This document shows positions 55,774 through 64,000 of a stretch of 64,000 nt of DNA, in pieces. The notes under the pieces were generated by a model. It worked only from the letters and a program-made list of their open reading frames with translations, did not search any database and had not been told where the DNA came from. How positions within the stretch are numbered: the first letter of the stretch is position 1; every line of letters begins with the position of its first letter. Where the stretch lies: contig NC_013235.1 of the NCBI RefSeq assembly GCF_000024365.1, positions 3,534,001 through 3,598,000 of the forward strand. The letters run 5' to 3'. The position numbers were made by a program, and so were the translations under genes. This DNA comes from Nakamurella multipartita DSM 44233. GTDB lineage: Bacteria > Actinomycetota > Actinomycetes > Mycobacteriales > Nakamurellaceae.

Positions 55774-56637
55774 GGTCGATCTCGGCGAACCGGCGATCGG
55801 CCGGAACCCCAGCGAGCGGTAGAGCTCGTTGGCCGGCAGGTAGTTCTCGTCGGTGAACAGCGTCACCTCGTCGGCGCCCAGCGCCCAGGCGGAATGGACC
55901 GCGGCGGCCGTGACCGCCGCGCCGAACCGTTCGCGACGCCGCTGCGCCGGGGTGTAGACCGGCGCGATCCGGCAGATCCCGTCGGCCCGCACCGGGGAAT
56001 GCCCGGCTACCGCGACCGGCTCCTCGCCGGCCCACCACAGGACGAACCGATCGCCCCGGTCGATCATCCGGGCGACCAGTTCCGGGTCGGGCGCGACCGG
56101 TTCGCGGCTCACCCCGGTCTCGACCTGGAACCGGGCGAACCATCGGGCGGCCAGGGCGACCTGCTCGGGATCCTGCGGGTCCAGCGGCCGCGCCGCCCCG
56201 GGCACGGCCGCCGGCTCGATCAGGGCCGCCAGCCGGTAGTACAGCAGCCACAGGTGCGGCGTGGCGGTCGTCCCGGTGCACTGCGACCAGGCCTGGGCCA
56301 GCTCCAGGGCCACCTCCCGGCGGCCGTGCACGGCCTTGATCGGGGCGCCGGTCTCGTGCAGCGCGGCGGCGAACTGGTGCAGGGTGGCCGGCCGGTCCCG
56401 AACCTGCGGGTCGATGACGGTCAGCAGCGGGAAGCCGGGCATCCGCAGCGCGGCCACCGACAGCCCGTCCAGATCGCGCAGCGCGACCAGCAGCGGCGGC
56501 CCGGCCGGCCCGGGCCGGTCGAGCTGGTTGGCCAGGACGGCGGTCAGCATCGTGGCGCCGACCCGGTCCCGGTCGACCAGTTCCGCGACGGCGACCCGGA
56601 ACCGGTCCGCTTCGGCGAACACCTCGAATTCGGGCAT
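55748..56637 (-). CDS. GNAT-family acetyltransferase with an apparent frameshift near its end
   Basis: About 295 residues. The C-terminal GNAT core shows I-C-R-I-A-P-V-Y-T-P-A-Q-R-R-R-E-R-F-G-A-A-V-T (acetyl-CoA loop) and L-F-T-D-E-N-Y-L-P-A-N-E-L-Y-R-S-L-G-F-R-P-I-A. After this point (near 55795) the frame no longer reads as a GNAT and continues unbroken to 54118 antisense to its neighbours. The -1 frame instead gives the expected family ending F-A-E-I-D-L and a stop at 55748. The span 55748-56637 is 890 bases, not a multiple of three, fitting loss of one base. It is either a real frameshift or a sequencing error. Confidence 0.7.
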
Positions 56638-56701
56638 GCCCGACTGTAGGCGGGCCGGCCCGGCCGGTCGGAGCGACCCGGCGGTCAGAGCGACCCGGCG
56701 G

Positions 56702-58042
56702 TCAGAGCGAGAGGTAGCGGCGCAGCTCCTGCGGGGTGACCTGGCGGCGGTAGGCCTCCCACTCGCTGCGCTTGTTGCGCAGGAAGAAGTCGAAGACGTG
56801 CTCGCCGAGCGCCTCGGCGACCAGCTCCGAGCCCTCCATCACGGCCAGTGCCGACTCCAGCGACGAGGGCAGCTTCTGGTACCCCATCGCCCGCCGCTCC
56901 ACCTCCGAGAGCGACCAGACGTTGTCCTCGGCGGGCGGCGGCAGCTCGTAGCCCTCGCGGATGCCCTTGAGGCCGGCCGCGATGACCACCGTGTACATCA
57001 GGTACGGGTTGCAGGCCGAGTCGGGCAGGCGGAACTCCAGCCGCTGGCTGGACGCCTTGCCCGGCGAGTAGTTCGGCACCCGGACCAGGGCCGAGCGGTT
57101 CGAGGTCCCCCAGGAGGCGGTGGTGGGCGCCTCGTCGCCGACGACGAGCCGCTTGTAGGAGTTCACCCACTGGCAGGACACCGCGGTGATCTCCCGGGCG
57201 TGCCGGACCACCCCGGCCAGGAACGCCTTGCCGGTGTCGGACAGCTGGTATTCGTCGTCCGGGTCGTGGAAGGCGTTGCGCTCCCCGTCGAACAGCGAGA
57301 AATGCGTGTGCATCGCCGAGCCCGGGTGCTCCACGTACGGCTTGGGCATGAACGAGGCGCGCACCCCCTGGGTGATCGCCACCTCCTTGACCACGTACCG
57401 GAACGACATGACGTTGTCGGCCATGGTCAACGCGTCCGCGTAGCGCAGGTCGATCTCCTGCTGCCCGGGCGCGCCCTCGTGGTGGCTGAACTCCACCGAG
57501 ATGCCCATCGCCTCCAGGGTCTCGATGGCCCGCCGCCGGAAGTGCGGCGCGGCGTCGTGCGAGGACTGGTCGAAAAAGCCGCCCTGGTCGGCCGGTTCGG
57601 GCGGGGTACCGTCGTTGGGCAGGTCCTTGAGCAGGAAGAACTCGATCTCCGGGTGCACGTAACAGGTGAAGCCGAGCGAGGCGGCATCGCCCATCGCCCG
57701 GCGCAGCACGTGCCGGGGGTCGGCCCAGGACGGGGACCCGTCGGGCATGGTGATGTCGCAGAACATCCGGGCCGAGTAGACCCGGCCACCGTCGGCCTCC
57801 CAGGGCAGCACCTGGAAGGTCGAGGGGTCGGGCCGGGCCACCATGTCGGACTCGAAGACCCGGGAGAAGCCCTCGATGGCCGAGCCGTCGAACCCGATGC
57901 CCTCGTTGAAGGCACCTTCCAGTTCGGCCGGGGCCACCGCGACGTTCTTGAGGAAGCCGAGCACGTCGGTGAACCAGAGCCGGACGAAGCGGATGTCCCG
58001 CTCTTCCAGGGTGCGTAGGACGAACTGCTGCTGGCGATCCAT
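56702..58042 (-). CDS. glnA2: Glutamine synthetase, GlnA2 type
   Basis: 446 residues, identical in length to M. tuberculosis GlnA2 (Rv2222c). Active-site segments include E-I-E-F-F-L, N-E-G-I-G-F-D-G-S, H-E-G-A-P-G-Q-Q-E and N-R-S-A-L-V-R-V-P. The region where GlnA1 carries the adenylylated Tyr (N-L-Y) reads E-G-Y-E-L-P-P-P, so GlnE-type adenylylation is not expected. AAGGTG precedes the ATG at 58042. GlnA2-like enzymes make glutamine or act as amide ligases on other amines; glnE and glnA1 are not in the window. Confidence 0.93.
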   Translation of the reverse strand: MDRQQQFVLRTLEERDIRFVRLWFTDVLGFLKNVAVAPAELEGAFNEGIGFDGSAIEGFSRVFESDMVARPDPSTFQVLPWEADGGRVYSARMFCDITMPDGSPSWADPRHVLRRAMGDAASLGFTCYVHPEIEFFLLKDLPNDGTPPEPADQGGFFDQSSHDAAPHFRRRAIETLEAMGISVEFSHHEGAPGQQEIDLRYADALTMADNVMSFRYVVKEVAITQGVRASFMPKPYVEHPGSAMHTHFSLFDGERNAFHDPDDEYQLSDTGKAFLAGVVRHAREITAVSCQWVNSYKRLVVGDEAPTTASWGTSNRSALVRVPNYSPGKASSQRLEFRLPDSACNPYLMYTVVIAAGLKGIREGYELPPPAEDNVWSLSEVERRAMGYQKLPSSLESALAVMEGSELVAEALGEHVFDFFLRNKRSEWEAYRRQVTPQELRRYLSL

Positions 58043-58156
58043 GACGCACACCTTATGTAGACGCCGCCGCGGCGTCGTCGTCGCATCGCCGGTGGGGCGG
58101 CCGGCAAGCCCGGCCGATCGCGCGGATGCAGCCGATCGATGACGTACGGTGACCGG

Positions 58157-59266
58157 ATGTCAGCCAGGCACCGGCGACCGGACGACTCCGACCCGAGCGA
58201 TCCGGGGGCCGATCCGACCCGCACCGGTCCCGTGGTCGGCCCGGACGGGGTGGTGCTGCGGGTCGGCGATCCCGAGCACCTGCTCGACGGAGTCCGGCTC
58301 GAGGTCGACTGGATGCTCGGCGAGCAGAACCGCGAATTCAGCTGGGCCGACGGTCGCTGGACCCTGGAGCTGTCCCGGCCCGCCGCATGGCGGATCGAGT
58401 ACCAGCTGACGCTCCGGCGCGACGGTGACACGGTGTGGACCCCCGATCCCGACAATCCGCGGCGGGTGCCCAACCCGTTCGGCGACAAGTCCGAGATCCG
58501 GTTCCCGGAGTACCGGGAGCCCAACTGGCTGCTCACCCCGGCCGACGGGCCGGTCACCGAGATCCGCACCCCGAACGGCCGGCTGACCCAGCCGGTGCCG
58601 GTCAAGCTCTGGTCACCGGCCGGCCTGCCCGCCGCCACCGCGGCGCCGCTGCTGCTGGTGCACGACGGGTCCGACATGGCCGACCGCGGCCACCTGCTGT
58701 CCTGGGCGGCCGAGCACGCCAGGACCCGGCCGCTGCGCGTGGCCCTGCTCGATCCGCCGCACGGGCTGCGCGATCAGTGGTACTCCGCGGACCCCGACTA
58801 CAGCGCGCACATGGCCGAGGTGGTCCTGCCGGCGCTGACCTCCCGGGTGCTCACCGGACCGATCGTCGGCCTGGGGGCCAGCCTGGGCGCGCTGGCCATG
58901 CTGACCCTGCAGCGCCGCCATCCCGGGTCGGTCTCCGGCCTGGCCCTGCAGTCGGGCTCGTTCTTCACCGCGACACTGGACCCGCAGGAGAGCGGCTACA
59001 GCCACTTCGACCGGATCTGCGCGGCCGTCCGGCAGGTGGCCGCCGGACCGGACCTGTCCGTTGACGCACCGCCGCGGTCGGTGCCGACCCTGATCACCTG
59101 CGGGGCGATCGAGGAGAACCGTTTCAACAACGAGGCGATGGCGGACGCGCTGCGGGCCCAGCAGTACCCGCTCACGTTCCGGCTGGTGCCCGACGCGCAC
59201 ACGATGATCGGCTGGCGGGATGCCTGGTACCCGGCGCTGAACGAGCTGCTGCGCGGCCTGCGCTAG
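58157..59266 (+). CDS. Enterochelin-esterase-like alpha/beta hydrolase with N-terminal carbohydrate-binding-like domain
   Basis: 369 residues from the ATG at 58157; an ATG six codons earlier is possible. Residues about 25-115 form an immunoglobulin/CBM48-like beta domain (V-L-R-V-G-D-P-E-H-L ... W-R-I-E-Y-Q-L-T-L). The esterase domain follows, with L-L-L-V-H-D-G-S, the nucleophile elbow G-L-G-A-S-L-G and a terminal His in P-D-A-H-T-M-I-G-W. TACGGT ends six bases before the ATG, pointing to a leaderless transcript. First of four co-directional genes between glnA2 and the hip1-like gene. Confidence 0.82.
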   Translation: MSARHRRPDDSDPSDPGADPTRTGPVVGPDGVVLRVGDPEHLLDGVRLEVDWMLGEQNREFSWADGRWTLELSRPAAWRIEYQLTLRRDGDTVWTPDPDNPRRVPNPFGDKSEIRFPEYREPNWLLTPADGPVTEIRTPNGRLTQPVPVKLWSPAGLPAATAAPLLLVHDGSDMADRGHLLSWAAEHARTRPLRVALLDPPHGLRDQWYSADPDYSAHMAEVVLPALTSRVLTGPIVGLGASLGALAMLTLQRRHPGSVSGLALQSGSFFTATLDPQESGYSHFDRICAAVRQVAAGPDLSVDAPPRSVPTLITCGAIEENRFNNEAMADALRAQQYPLTFRLVPDAHTMIGWRDAWYPALNELLRGLR

Positions 59267-59284
59267 CCAGTAGGGTCAGAGCCC

Positions 59285-60031
59285 ATGACCCGCACCGAGT
59301 ATCACCGGCTGGACGCCCCCTCCCTCGGCGGGTCCGCCGAGATCGCGGTGCACGGCCACTTCGGGCGGCCGGTGCTCTGGTTTCCCAGCGAGGGGGGCGC
59401 GCCCTGGGACTTCGAGAACAACGGCATGCTCGACGCCGTTCGCCCGGCCGTGGACGAGGGCCGGATCACCGTGTTCTGCGTGTCCTCCTTCGACCACGAC
59501 TCGTGGTCGGCGTCCTGGATGCCACTGGGTGACCGGGCCCGCAACCATCGCCGGTACGAGGACTGGATCATCTGGCAGGTGCTCCCGTTCATCCGGGACC
59601 GGATGGGCGGCCGGGACGACGTGGCCACCGCCGGGCCGTCGATGGGCGCCTTCCACGCGGTGCTGTTCGCCCTGCGGCACCCGCACGTGTTCGGCCGCGC
59701 GGTGGCCCTGTCCGGCAACTACGACCCGTGGAGCTGGCGGGCCTGGGGTGAGTCCGACGAGGACACCTACCTGACCAGCCCGCTGCAGTTCCTGCCGGGC
59801 ACCCACGGCGGTCACCTGGACTATCTGCGGTCGCGGCTGGCGATCACCCTGGTCGTCGGCAGCGGCCAGTGGGAGGACACCACCGGCGCGAATCATTCGA
59901 CGCGGGCGCTGGCGCACGTGCTGGCCGACAAGCAGATCCCGCACGAGCTGTTCGTCTGGGGTCACGAGTGGCCGCACGACTGGCCGAGCTGGCGGGCCCA
60001 GGCGGCCATCTACCTGCCGGCCCTGGGCTGA
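59285..60031 (+). CDS. Esterase-D/antigen-85-like alpha/beta hydrolase
   Basis: 248 residues. The nucleophile elbow reads A-G-P-S-M-G-A (Ser in GxSxG form), with W-F-P-S-E-G-G as the oxyanion region, Asp in G-S-G-Q-W-E-D, and His in W-G-H-E-W-P-H-D-W. The PF00756 esterase family includes S-formylglutathione hydrolase, mycolyltransferases and siderophore esterases. No signal peptide is present, so it is cytosolic. TAGGGT ends eight bases before the ATG. Second gene of the cluster, 18 bp after the first. Confidence 0.85.
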   Translation: MTRTEYHRLDAPSLGGSAEIAVHGHFGRPVLWFPSEGGAPWDFENNGMLDAVRPAVDEGRITVFCVSSFDHDSWSASWMPLGDRARNHRRYEDWIIWQVLPFIRDRMGGRDDVATAGPSMGAFHAVLFALRHPHVFGRAVALSGNYDPWSWRAWGESDEDTYLTSPLQFLPGTHGGHLDYLRSRLAITLVVGSGQWEDTTGANHSTRALAHVLADKQIPHELFVWGHEWPHDWPSWRAQAAIYLPALG

Positions 60032-60080
60032 ACGACCGCCCGCACCTGCGGCCTCGCTGCACCACCTAGGCTGACCGACC

Positions 60081-60995
60081 GTGACCACCGACCTGCTGGC
60101 CGATTTCGTCCGCGCGAACACCGAGGCGGACCTGGGGGTCTACGGCGTCCAGGCGCAGCGCGACGGGGGGCCGCCGATCGCCCACCGGTTCCGGTCCGAC
60201 GACCGGGTGAACCTCTATTCGGTGTCCAAGGGCTTCACCGCGGTCGCCCTGGGCCTGGCCGAGGCGGAGGGCCGGCTGAGCCTGGACGACCGGCTGCTGG
60301 ACCACTTTCCCGAGCTGGCCCCGGTGGCCGCCGACGGCGTCGAGCGGATCACCCTGTACCAGCTGCTCACCATGAGCAGTGGCAGCAGCCACGAATGGTT
60401 CGCCGACCATCCGATCCACGCGCCCGACCTGCTGGCCGAGATCGTCGCCGCACCGCTGGTCGCCGAACCCGGGACCCGGTTCAACTACACCGGTTCCGGG
60501 CCCTACGCGGCGGCCCGCGCGTTGGCCCGGGCGACCGGGGCGACCGTGCGGGACTACCTGCTGCCCCGGCTGTTCACCCCGCTGGGCCTGCACAATCCGC
60601 AATGGCTGCGCTGCCCGCTGGGCTACCCCACCGCGGAAAGCGACCTGCTCCTGCGGACCGAGGAGCTGGGCCGGTTCGCCCTGCTGCTGGTCCGCGAGGG
60701 CACCTGGACCGACGGGCGGCAGCTCATCCCGGCCGAGTTCGTCCGGCGGATGGGCACCGACGTGGTGGACTGCTCGACCGGCCCGGCCCGCCCGTCCGGT
60801 GAACCGGACGAGCGGACCTACGGGCTGGGCGTCTGGCCGCGGCCGGGCGGGCGCTACCAGCTGCACGGCCGGTACGGCCAGTTCGCGATCATCGATCGGC
60901 AACGCGGCGCCGCGGTCACCTGCACCGCGCACACCGAGCGCGAGGACGCGCTGATGGACGCGCTGCACGGCCTGGTGCTGGACCGAATGGGGTGA
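60081..60995 (+). CDS. Cytosolic beta-lactamase-fold serine hydrolase
   Basis: 304 residues of the class C beta-lactamase/esterase family without signal peptide. S-V-S-K is the nucleophile motif, followed by the family's Y-x-N-like position in F-N-Y-T-G-S-G and H-G-R near the C-terminus. Related enzymes are esterases, amidases or D-aminopeptidases. TAGGCT lies eight bases before the GTG. Third gene of the cluster; it may hydrolyse a product of its ATP-grasp neighbour. Confidence 0.85.
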   Translation: MTTDLLADFVRANTEADLGVYGVQAQRDGGPPIAHRFRSDDRVNLYSVSKGFTAVALGLAEAEGRLSLDDRLLDHFPELAPVAADGVERITLYQLLTMSSGSSHEWFADHPIHAPDLLAEIVAAPLVAEPGTRFNYTGSGPYAAARALARATGATVRDYLLPRLFTPLGLHNPQWLRCPLGYPTAESDLLLRTEELGRFALLLVREGTWTDGRQLIPAEFVRRMGTDVVDCSTGPARPSGEPDERTYGLGVWPRPGGRYQLHGRYGQFAIIDRQRGAAVTCTAHTEREDALMDALHGLVLDRMG

Positions 60996-61099
60996 ACCGG
61001 GCGGCGTGACCGGGGCCGGTCAGGGTGCCGATCAGGATCGTGCGCGGCGCGCCGGGTGTCCGTCTTGCCGACCATGATCGCGCCGACAAGGATCGCGGC

Positions 61100-62344
61100 A
61101 TGACCCTCCCCCGCCGGGACTCGACCACGCATCTGATCGGCCTGCTGCTGGGCACCGAGAACGACTGGCCGACGGCATTCCAGACCCTGACCAAGCGGCT
61201 CGACCCGATCAGTTACCGCGGTGAGGCGCACCACGTGGACACCGAGCGGATCACCATCGAGCCGTTCGACCTGCGCGCGCCGGTCCGGCACGACGTCGTC
61301 ATCGACCGGCTGGCCTGGTGGTACTACCACCCGCGGGAATGGCTGAAGAAGGCAGCGCTGGTCAACGACACCTACCTGCTCAACAACCCGTTCACGTTCC
61401 AGGCGATGGAGAAGCACTCCGCGTACTGCGCGATGATCCGGCTGGGCTTCGACATCCCGGACACCGTGCTGGTGCCCTACAAGAACCCGGTCGATCACGA
61501 GAAGTGGGCCTACACCGCCGAGCGGTACAACCTGCCGTTCGACCTGGACGAGGTGGCCTCCCGGGTCGGGTATCCGATGTTCATGAAGCCGTTCGACGGC
61601 GGCGCCTGGCGCGGTGTCTCCCGGATCGACGATCAGGAGGCCCTGCACAAGGCCTACAACGAATCCGGGCAGATGCTGATGCACCTGCAGGCGGCGGCCC
61701 CGTACGAGTCGTTCGCCCGGTCCCTGACCATCGGACCGGAGACCAAGATCATGCGGTTCCGGCCCGAACTGCCGATGCACGACCGGTACGAGGTCTCACA
61801 CAACTTCCTGCAGCCCGAGGCCGGGATGGAGATCCTCGCCCTGTCCCGGACGATCAACGCGTTCTTCCGGTGGGAGTTCAACTCCTGCGAGGCGCTGGTC
61901 ACCGGCACCTCGGTCAAACCCATCGACTACGCCAACGCCTGCCCGGACATCGCGATCACCTCGCTGCACTACTACTTCCCGTGGGCCATCACCCAGCTCG
62001 TCGCCTGGTCCGTGTTCTGCGCGGTCACCGAGCGAAAGCCGCAGGTGGACACCAACTCCCGGGCCTGGTATGACGTCGCGGACGATCCCGAGCTGAACTG
62101 GGCGGCCAAGCTCGGCCGGTACGCGCTGATGGCCGACCAGTACTTCGAGGCCGACCGGTACCGGGAGTTCTGCGCGACCTCCCTGGCCTCGCTGCCGGAG
62201 ATCGTCTACGACTGGATCACCTCGGCCGAGTTCGACGCGCTGCTGGTCGACACCGTGCGGACCACCTATCCCGCGCACGAGCACGAGCGGTTCCTGGCCC
62301 ACTTCCGCGGGCTGATCGGGCTGTGGGTGGCCGACCAGCGCTAA
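61100..62344 (+). CDS. ATP-grasp ligase-like protein
   Basis: 414 residues from the ATG at 61100, preceded by AAGGA. The ATP-grasp region includes G-Y-P-M-F-M-K-P-F-D-G-G-A-W-R-G-V (about 166-182, the nucleotide-binding strand and loop) and a later metal-binding E-F-N-S-C-E-A ... V-K-P-I-D-Y-A-N. This fold activates a carboxylate as acyl-phosphate and joins it to an amine, thiol or hydroxyl. A Trp/Tyr-rich segment (W-W-Y-Y-H-P-R-E-W) is near residue 75. Last gene of the cluster, convergent with the hip1-like gene. The substrate is unknown. Confidence 0.78.
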   Translation: MTLPRRDSTTHLIGLLLGTENDWPTAFQTLTKRLDPISYRGEAHHVDTERITIEPFDLRAPVRHDVVIDRLAWWYYHPREWLKKAALVNDTYLLNNPFTFQAMEKHSAYCAMIRLGFDIPDTVLVPYKNPVDHEKWAYTAERYNLPFDLDEVASRVGYPMFMKPFDGGAWRGVSRIDDQEALHKAYNESGQMLMHLQAAAPYESFARSLTIGPETKIMRFRPELPMHDRYEVSHNFLQPEAGMEILALSRTINAFFRWEFNSCEALVTGTSVKPIDYANACPDIAITSLHYYFPWAITQLVAWSVFCAVTERKPQVDTNSRAWYDVADDPELNWAAKLGRYALMADQYFEADRYREFCATSLASLPEIVYDWITSAEFDALLVDTVRTTYPAHEHERFLAHFRGLIGLWVADQR

Positions 62345-62347
62345 GGC

Positions 62348-64000
62348 TCAGCAGGTCGCGTCGTCGGCCGGCAGGGTCAGGTTCAGCAGGTAGTCGTTGC
62401 CGATCTGGTCGGCACAGTCATTGCCGGTGCCCAGGTAGGCGGTGTGGTTGGTGCCGTCCACGGTCAGCAGCCGGGCGTCCAGGGTCGAGGCCAGGTTCAC
62501 CCCGGCCTGGTAGGGCGTGGCCGGGTCGTGGGTGGTGGAGATGACCAGCACCTGGGGCAGGCCGGGCACGCTGGCCACCGGCTGCAGCGGCACCGGAGGG
62601 GCGGCCCAGTAGTCGCACGCATCCTTGACCGCGACCGGCGGGTCCCCGCTGGCCAGGAACGGCGCCGCGGCGGCCACCTTCTCGGCGATCTGCTGAGCCT
62701 GGGCCGGGTCGACCGTGCGCGAACCGTCGATGCAACCGATCGCCACGAAGGCGTCCTGCAGGTTGTTGTAGTGGCCCTGCGCGTCCCGTCCCAGGTAGGA
62801 GTCGGCCGAGGCCATCAGCTCGGTGCCGTCCCCGGCGGCCAGCGCGGTCAACGCCTTGGTCAGGGTCGGCCAGCCGGCCTCGCTGTACAGGGCGCTGAAG
62901 GTGCCGGTGGTGGCGTCGCTGAAGGTCAGCACGCGCCCGTCGGCCAGCGGCAGCGGCTTGTCCAGCAGCGGACGGACCAGCGCCTGATACGCGGCGGTGG
63001 CCCCGTCGGCGTCCTGACCCAGGGGGCACTGGCCCTGCTCGACGCACGAGGCCGCGAAGTCGTCGAAGGCCTGCTGGAAGCCCTCGGACTGGCCGACCGC
63101 GGAGGCGGCCGGGTCCTCGTTCGGATCCACCGCGCCGTCCAGGATCATCGCTCGGACGTTCTCCGGGAACTGCCGGGCGTACTCGGTGCCGATCGAGGTG
63201 CCGTAGGACCAGCCGATGTAGGTCAGCTGTCGATCGCCGAGCGCGGCCCGCAGCACGTCCATGTCCTTGGCCACGTTGGCGGTCCCGACACTGCCCAGGA
63301 AGGCGGCCCCGTCGATCCCGTCGGCCGGGCCGGACAGCGCCGCGCACCCCTGGGCGAACTGCTGGGTCAGCGCGTCGGCCGCCTGCACCTCGTCCGGGGT
63401 GCGGGTCCGGACGGTGGTGGCCCGGGTGGCGTCGCGTTCGGCGTCGGTCTGGCAGCGGATCTCCGGCGTGGACGCGCCGACGCCCCGCGGGTCGAAGCCG
63501 ACGAAGTCCAGTTGGGCGTTGATGTCTTTGGCCAGCCCGTAGGACCCGTAGACGCCGGCGATCTCAACCCCGGAGGCCCCGGGCCCACCCGGGTTGACCA
63601 CCACCGAACCGATGCGGTTGGCCTGGTCGGTGGCCGGCTTGCGCAGCACCTTAAGGGTGATGGTCTGGCCGTCGGGGTCGTCGTAGGACAACGGCACCGT
63701 CAGGTCCGCGCACTGCAGCGACGGCGCCCGGTAGAACTTGGTCTCGTCGGAGACGGCCAGCGAGGCGCAGGAACCCCAGTCCAGGTCCTGCTCGTAGAAC
63801 CTCTCCAGCCCGGCGGGCACCACCGCGGTGCCGGTCGCGGTCGAGGGCGCCCCCGACCCGGCCGGTGCTGATCCCGATGCCGATGCGGACGTTCCCGCCG
63901 TCGGCACCCCCGTGCCCAAGCTCGCGGTGCCGGCCACCGAGGTGGAGCAGGCGGCCAGCGCCACACCGACGAGGACAAGGGCGGCGGGCCGGAGCCGACG
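62348..64000 (-). CDS. Exported alpha/beta hydrolase of the TAP/Hip1 (Rv2223c/Rv2224c) family, N-terminus off the window
   Basis: At least 550 residues; the start codon lies beyond 64000. A lipoprotein signal is visible (V-L-V-G-V-A-L-A-A-C), then a Ser/Thr-rich linker. The hydrolase core has V-V-V-N-P-G-G-P-G-A-S-G (oxyanion), G-F-D-P-R-G-V-G, the nucleophile G-W-S-Y-G-T and His in G-T-N-H-T-A. Several Cys likely form disulfides. M. tuberculosis relatives Rv2223c and Rv2224c (Hip1) are cell-envelope serine proteases/esterases encoded next to glnA2. Here four genes intervene. Confidence 0.9.
   Translation of the reverse strand, partial: RRLRPAALVLVGVALAACSTSVAGTASLGTGVPTAGTSASASGSAPAGSGAPSTATGTAVVPAGLERFYEQDLDWGSCASLAVSDETKFYRAPSLQCADLTVPLSYDDPDGQTITLKVLRKPATDQANRIGSVVVNPGGPGASGVEIAGVYGSYGLAKDINAQLDFVGFDPRGVGASTPEIRCQTDAERDATRATTVRTRTPDEVQAADALTQQFAQGCAALSGPADGIDGAAFLGSVGTANVAKDMDVLRAALGDRQLTYIGWSYGTSIGTEYARQFPENVRAMILDGAVDPNEDPAASAVGQSEGFQQAFDDFAASCVEQGQCPLGQDADGATAAYQALVRPLLDKPLPLADGRVLTFSDATTGTFSALYSEAGWPTLTKALTALAAGDGTELMASADSYLGRDAQGHYNNLQDAFVAIGCIDGSRTVDPAQAQQIAEKVAAAAPFLASGDPPVAVKDACDYWAAPPVPLQPVASVPGLPQVLVISTTHDPATPYQAGVNLASTLDARLLTVDGTNHTAYLGTGNDCADQIGNDYLLNLTLPADDATC

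Noticed and set aside
54118-55795. Continuation of the GNAT frame as an 839-residue protein
   Set aside because: Lies antisense to the well-supported DUF2087-TetR and DUF3043 genes and loses all GNAT similarity; explained better by a frameshift.

Overview
The window is high-GC DNA with very short intergenic gaps, typical of an actinobacterium. Supporting markers are a mycothiol-type (MDMPI/DinB) protein, a PimB-like mannosyltransferase, a PASTA Ser/Thr kinase, a fused diheme QcrC with an actinobacterial QcrA/QcrB and CtaF, and c-di-AMP riboswitches ahead of NlpC/P60 genes. Gene content suggests a Nakamurella/Frankia-like relative of the mycobacteria, but the species cannot be fixed from the sequence. 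|| The backbone (about 10 kb to 56 kb, resuming at 56.7 kb) follows the Mycobacterium tuberculosis order Rv2175c-Rv2176(PknL)-Rv2178c(AroG)-Rv2179c-Rv2182c-Rv2184c/85c-Rv2188c(PimB)-Rv2190c-Rv2191-trpD-ctaE-qcrCAB-ctaF/ctaC-asnB-adoK-Rv2203/Rv2204c, then glnA2 (Rv2222c) and a Hip1/SlpD-type exported hydrolase (Rv2223c/24c). Accessory blocks interrupt it. || 0-9.2 kb (minus strand): adhE, a processive family-2 glycosyltransferase, a membrane-anchored GH18 protein, then pflB. This is an anaerobic pyruvate-to-formate/ethanol module wrapped around a polysaccharide synthase/hydrolase pair. pflB and adhE share a TGGTNNNACCA operator. 9.2-9.97 kb: three copies of a ~240-bp repeat. || 10-17.3 kb: an Rv2175c-like DNA-binding protein in a coupled three-gene unit, a beta-lactamase-fold lipoprotein, a HAD phosphatase, a TetR-led detoxification-type operon (MDMPI, SnoaL-like, DsbA-like) with a leaderless promoter and double operator, and an amidohydrolase. 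|| 17.4-30.5 kb: PASTA kinase, GNAT, class II DAHP synthase, tandem 33-bp repeats, a phasin-like small protein, RNase AS, PlsC-type acyltransferase, esterase, glucokinase/ArsA/SRPBCC operon, metallophosphoesterase and NlpC/P60. || 30.5-42.8 kb: PimB between two riboswitch-controlled NlpC/P60 cell-wall hydrolases, a small Cys protein, MerR, acyltransferase-3, HIT, NYN, exonuclease/GIY-YIG fusion, AsnC-type protein, a degenerate FAD oxidase, trpD and a pseudo-receiver. || 42.8-54 kb: the respiratory core (ctaE, qcrCAB, ctaF, ctaC), interrupted by a DUF6194/two-headed MerR pair, then asnB, adoK and erpA. || 54-64 kb: a DUF3043 membrane protein, a DUF2087-TetR fusion, a GNAT with an apparent frameshift, glnA2, a four-gene esterase/esterase/beta-lactamase-fold/ATP-grasp cluster inserted between glnA2 and the hip1-like gene, and the 5'-truncated hip1-like gene itself. 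|| At least ten genes have a TANNNT-type hexamer 6-8 nt before the start codon and no Shine-Dalgarno, so leaderless transcription looks common here. No rRNA, tRNA, IS element or CRISPR array was seen.
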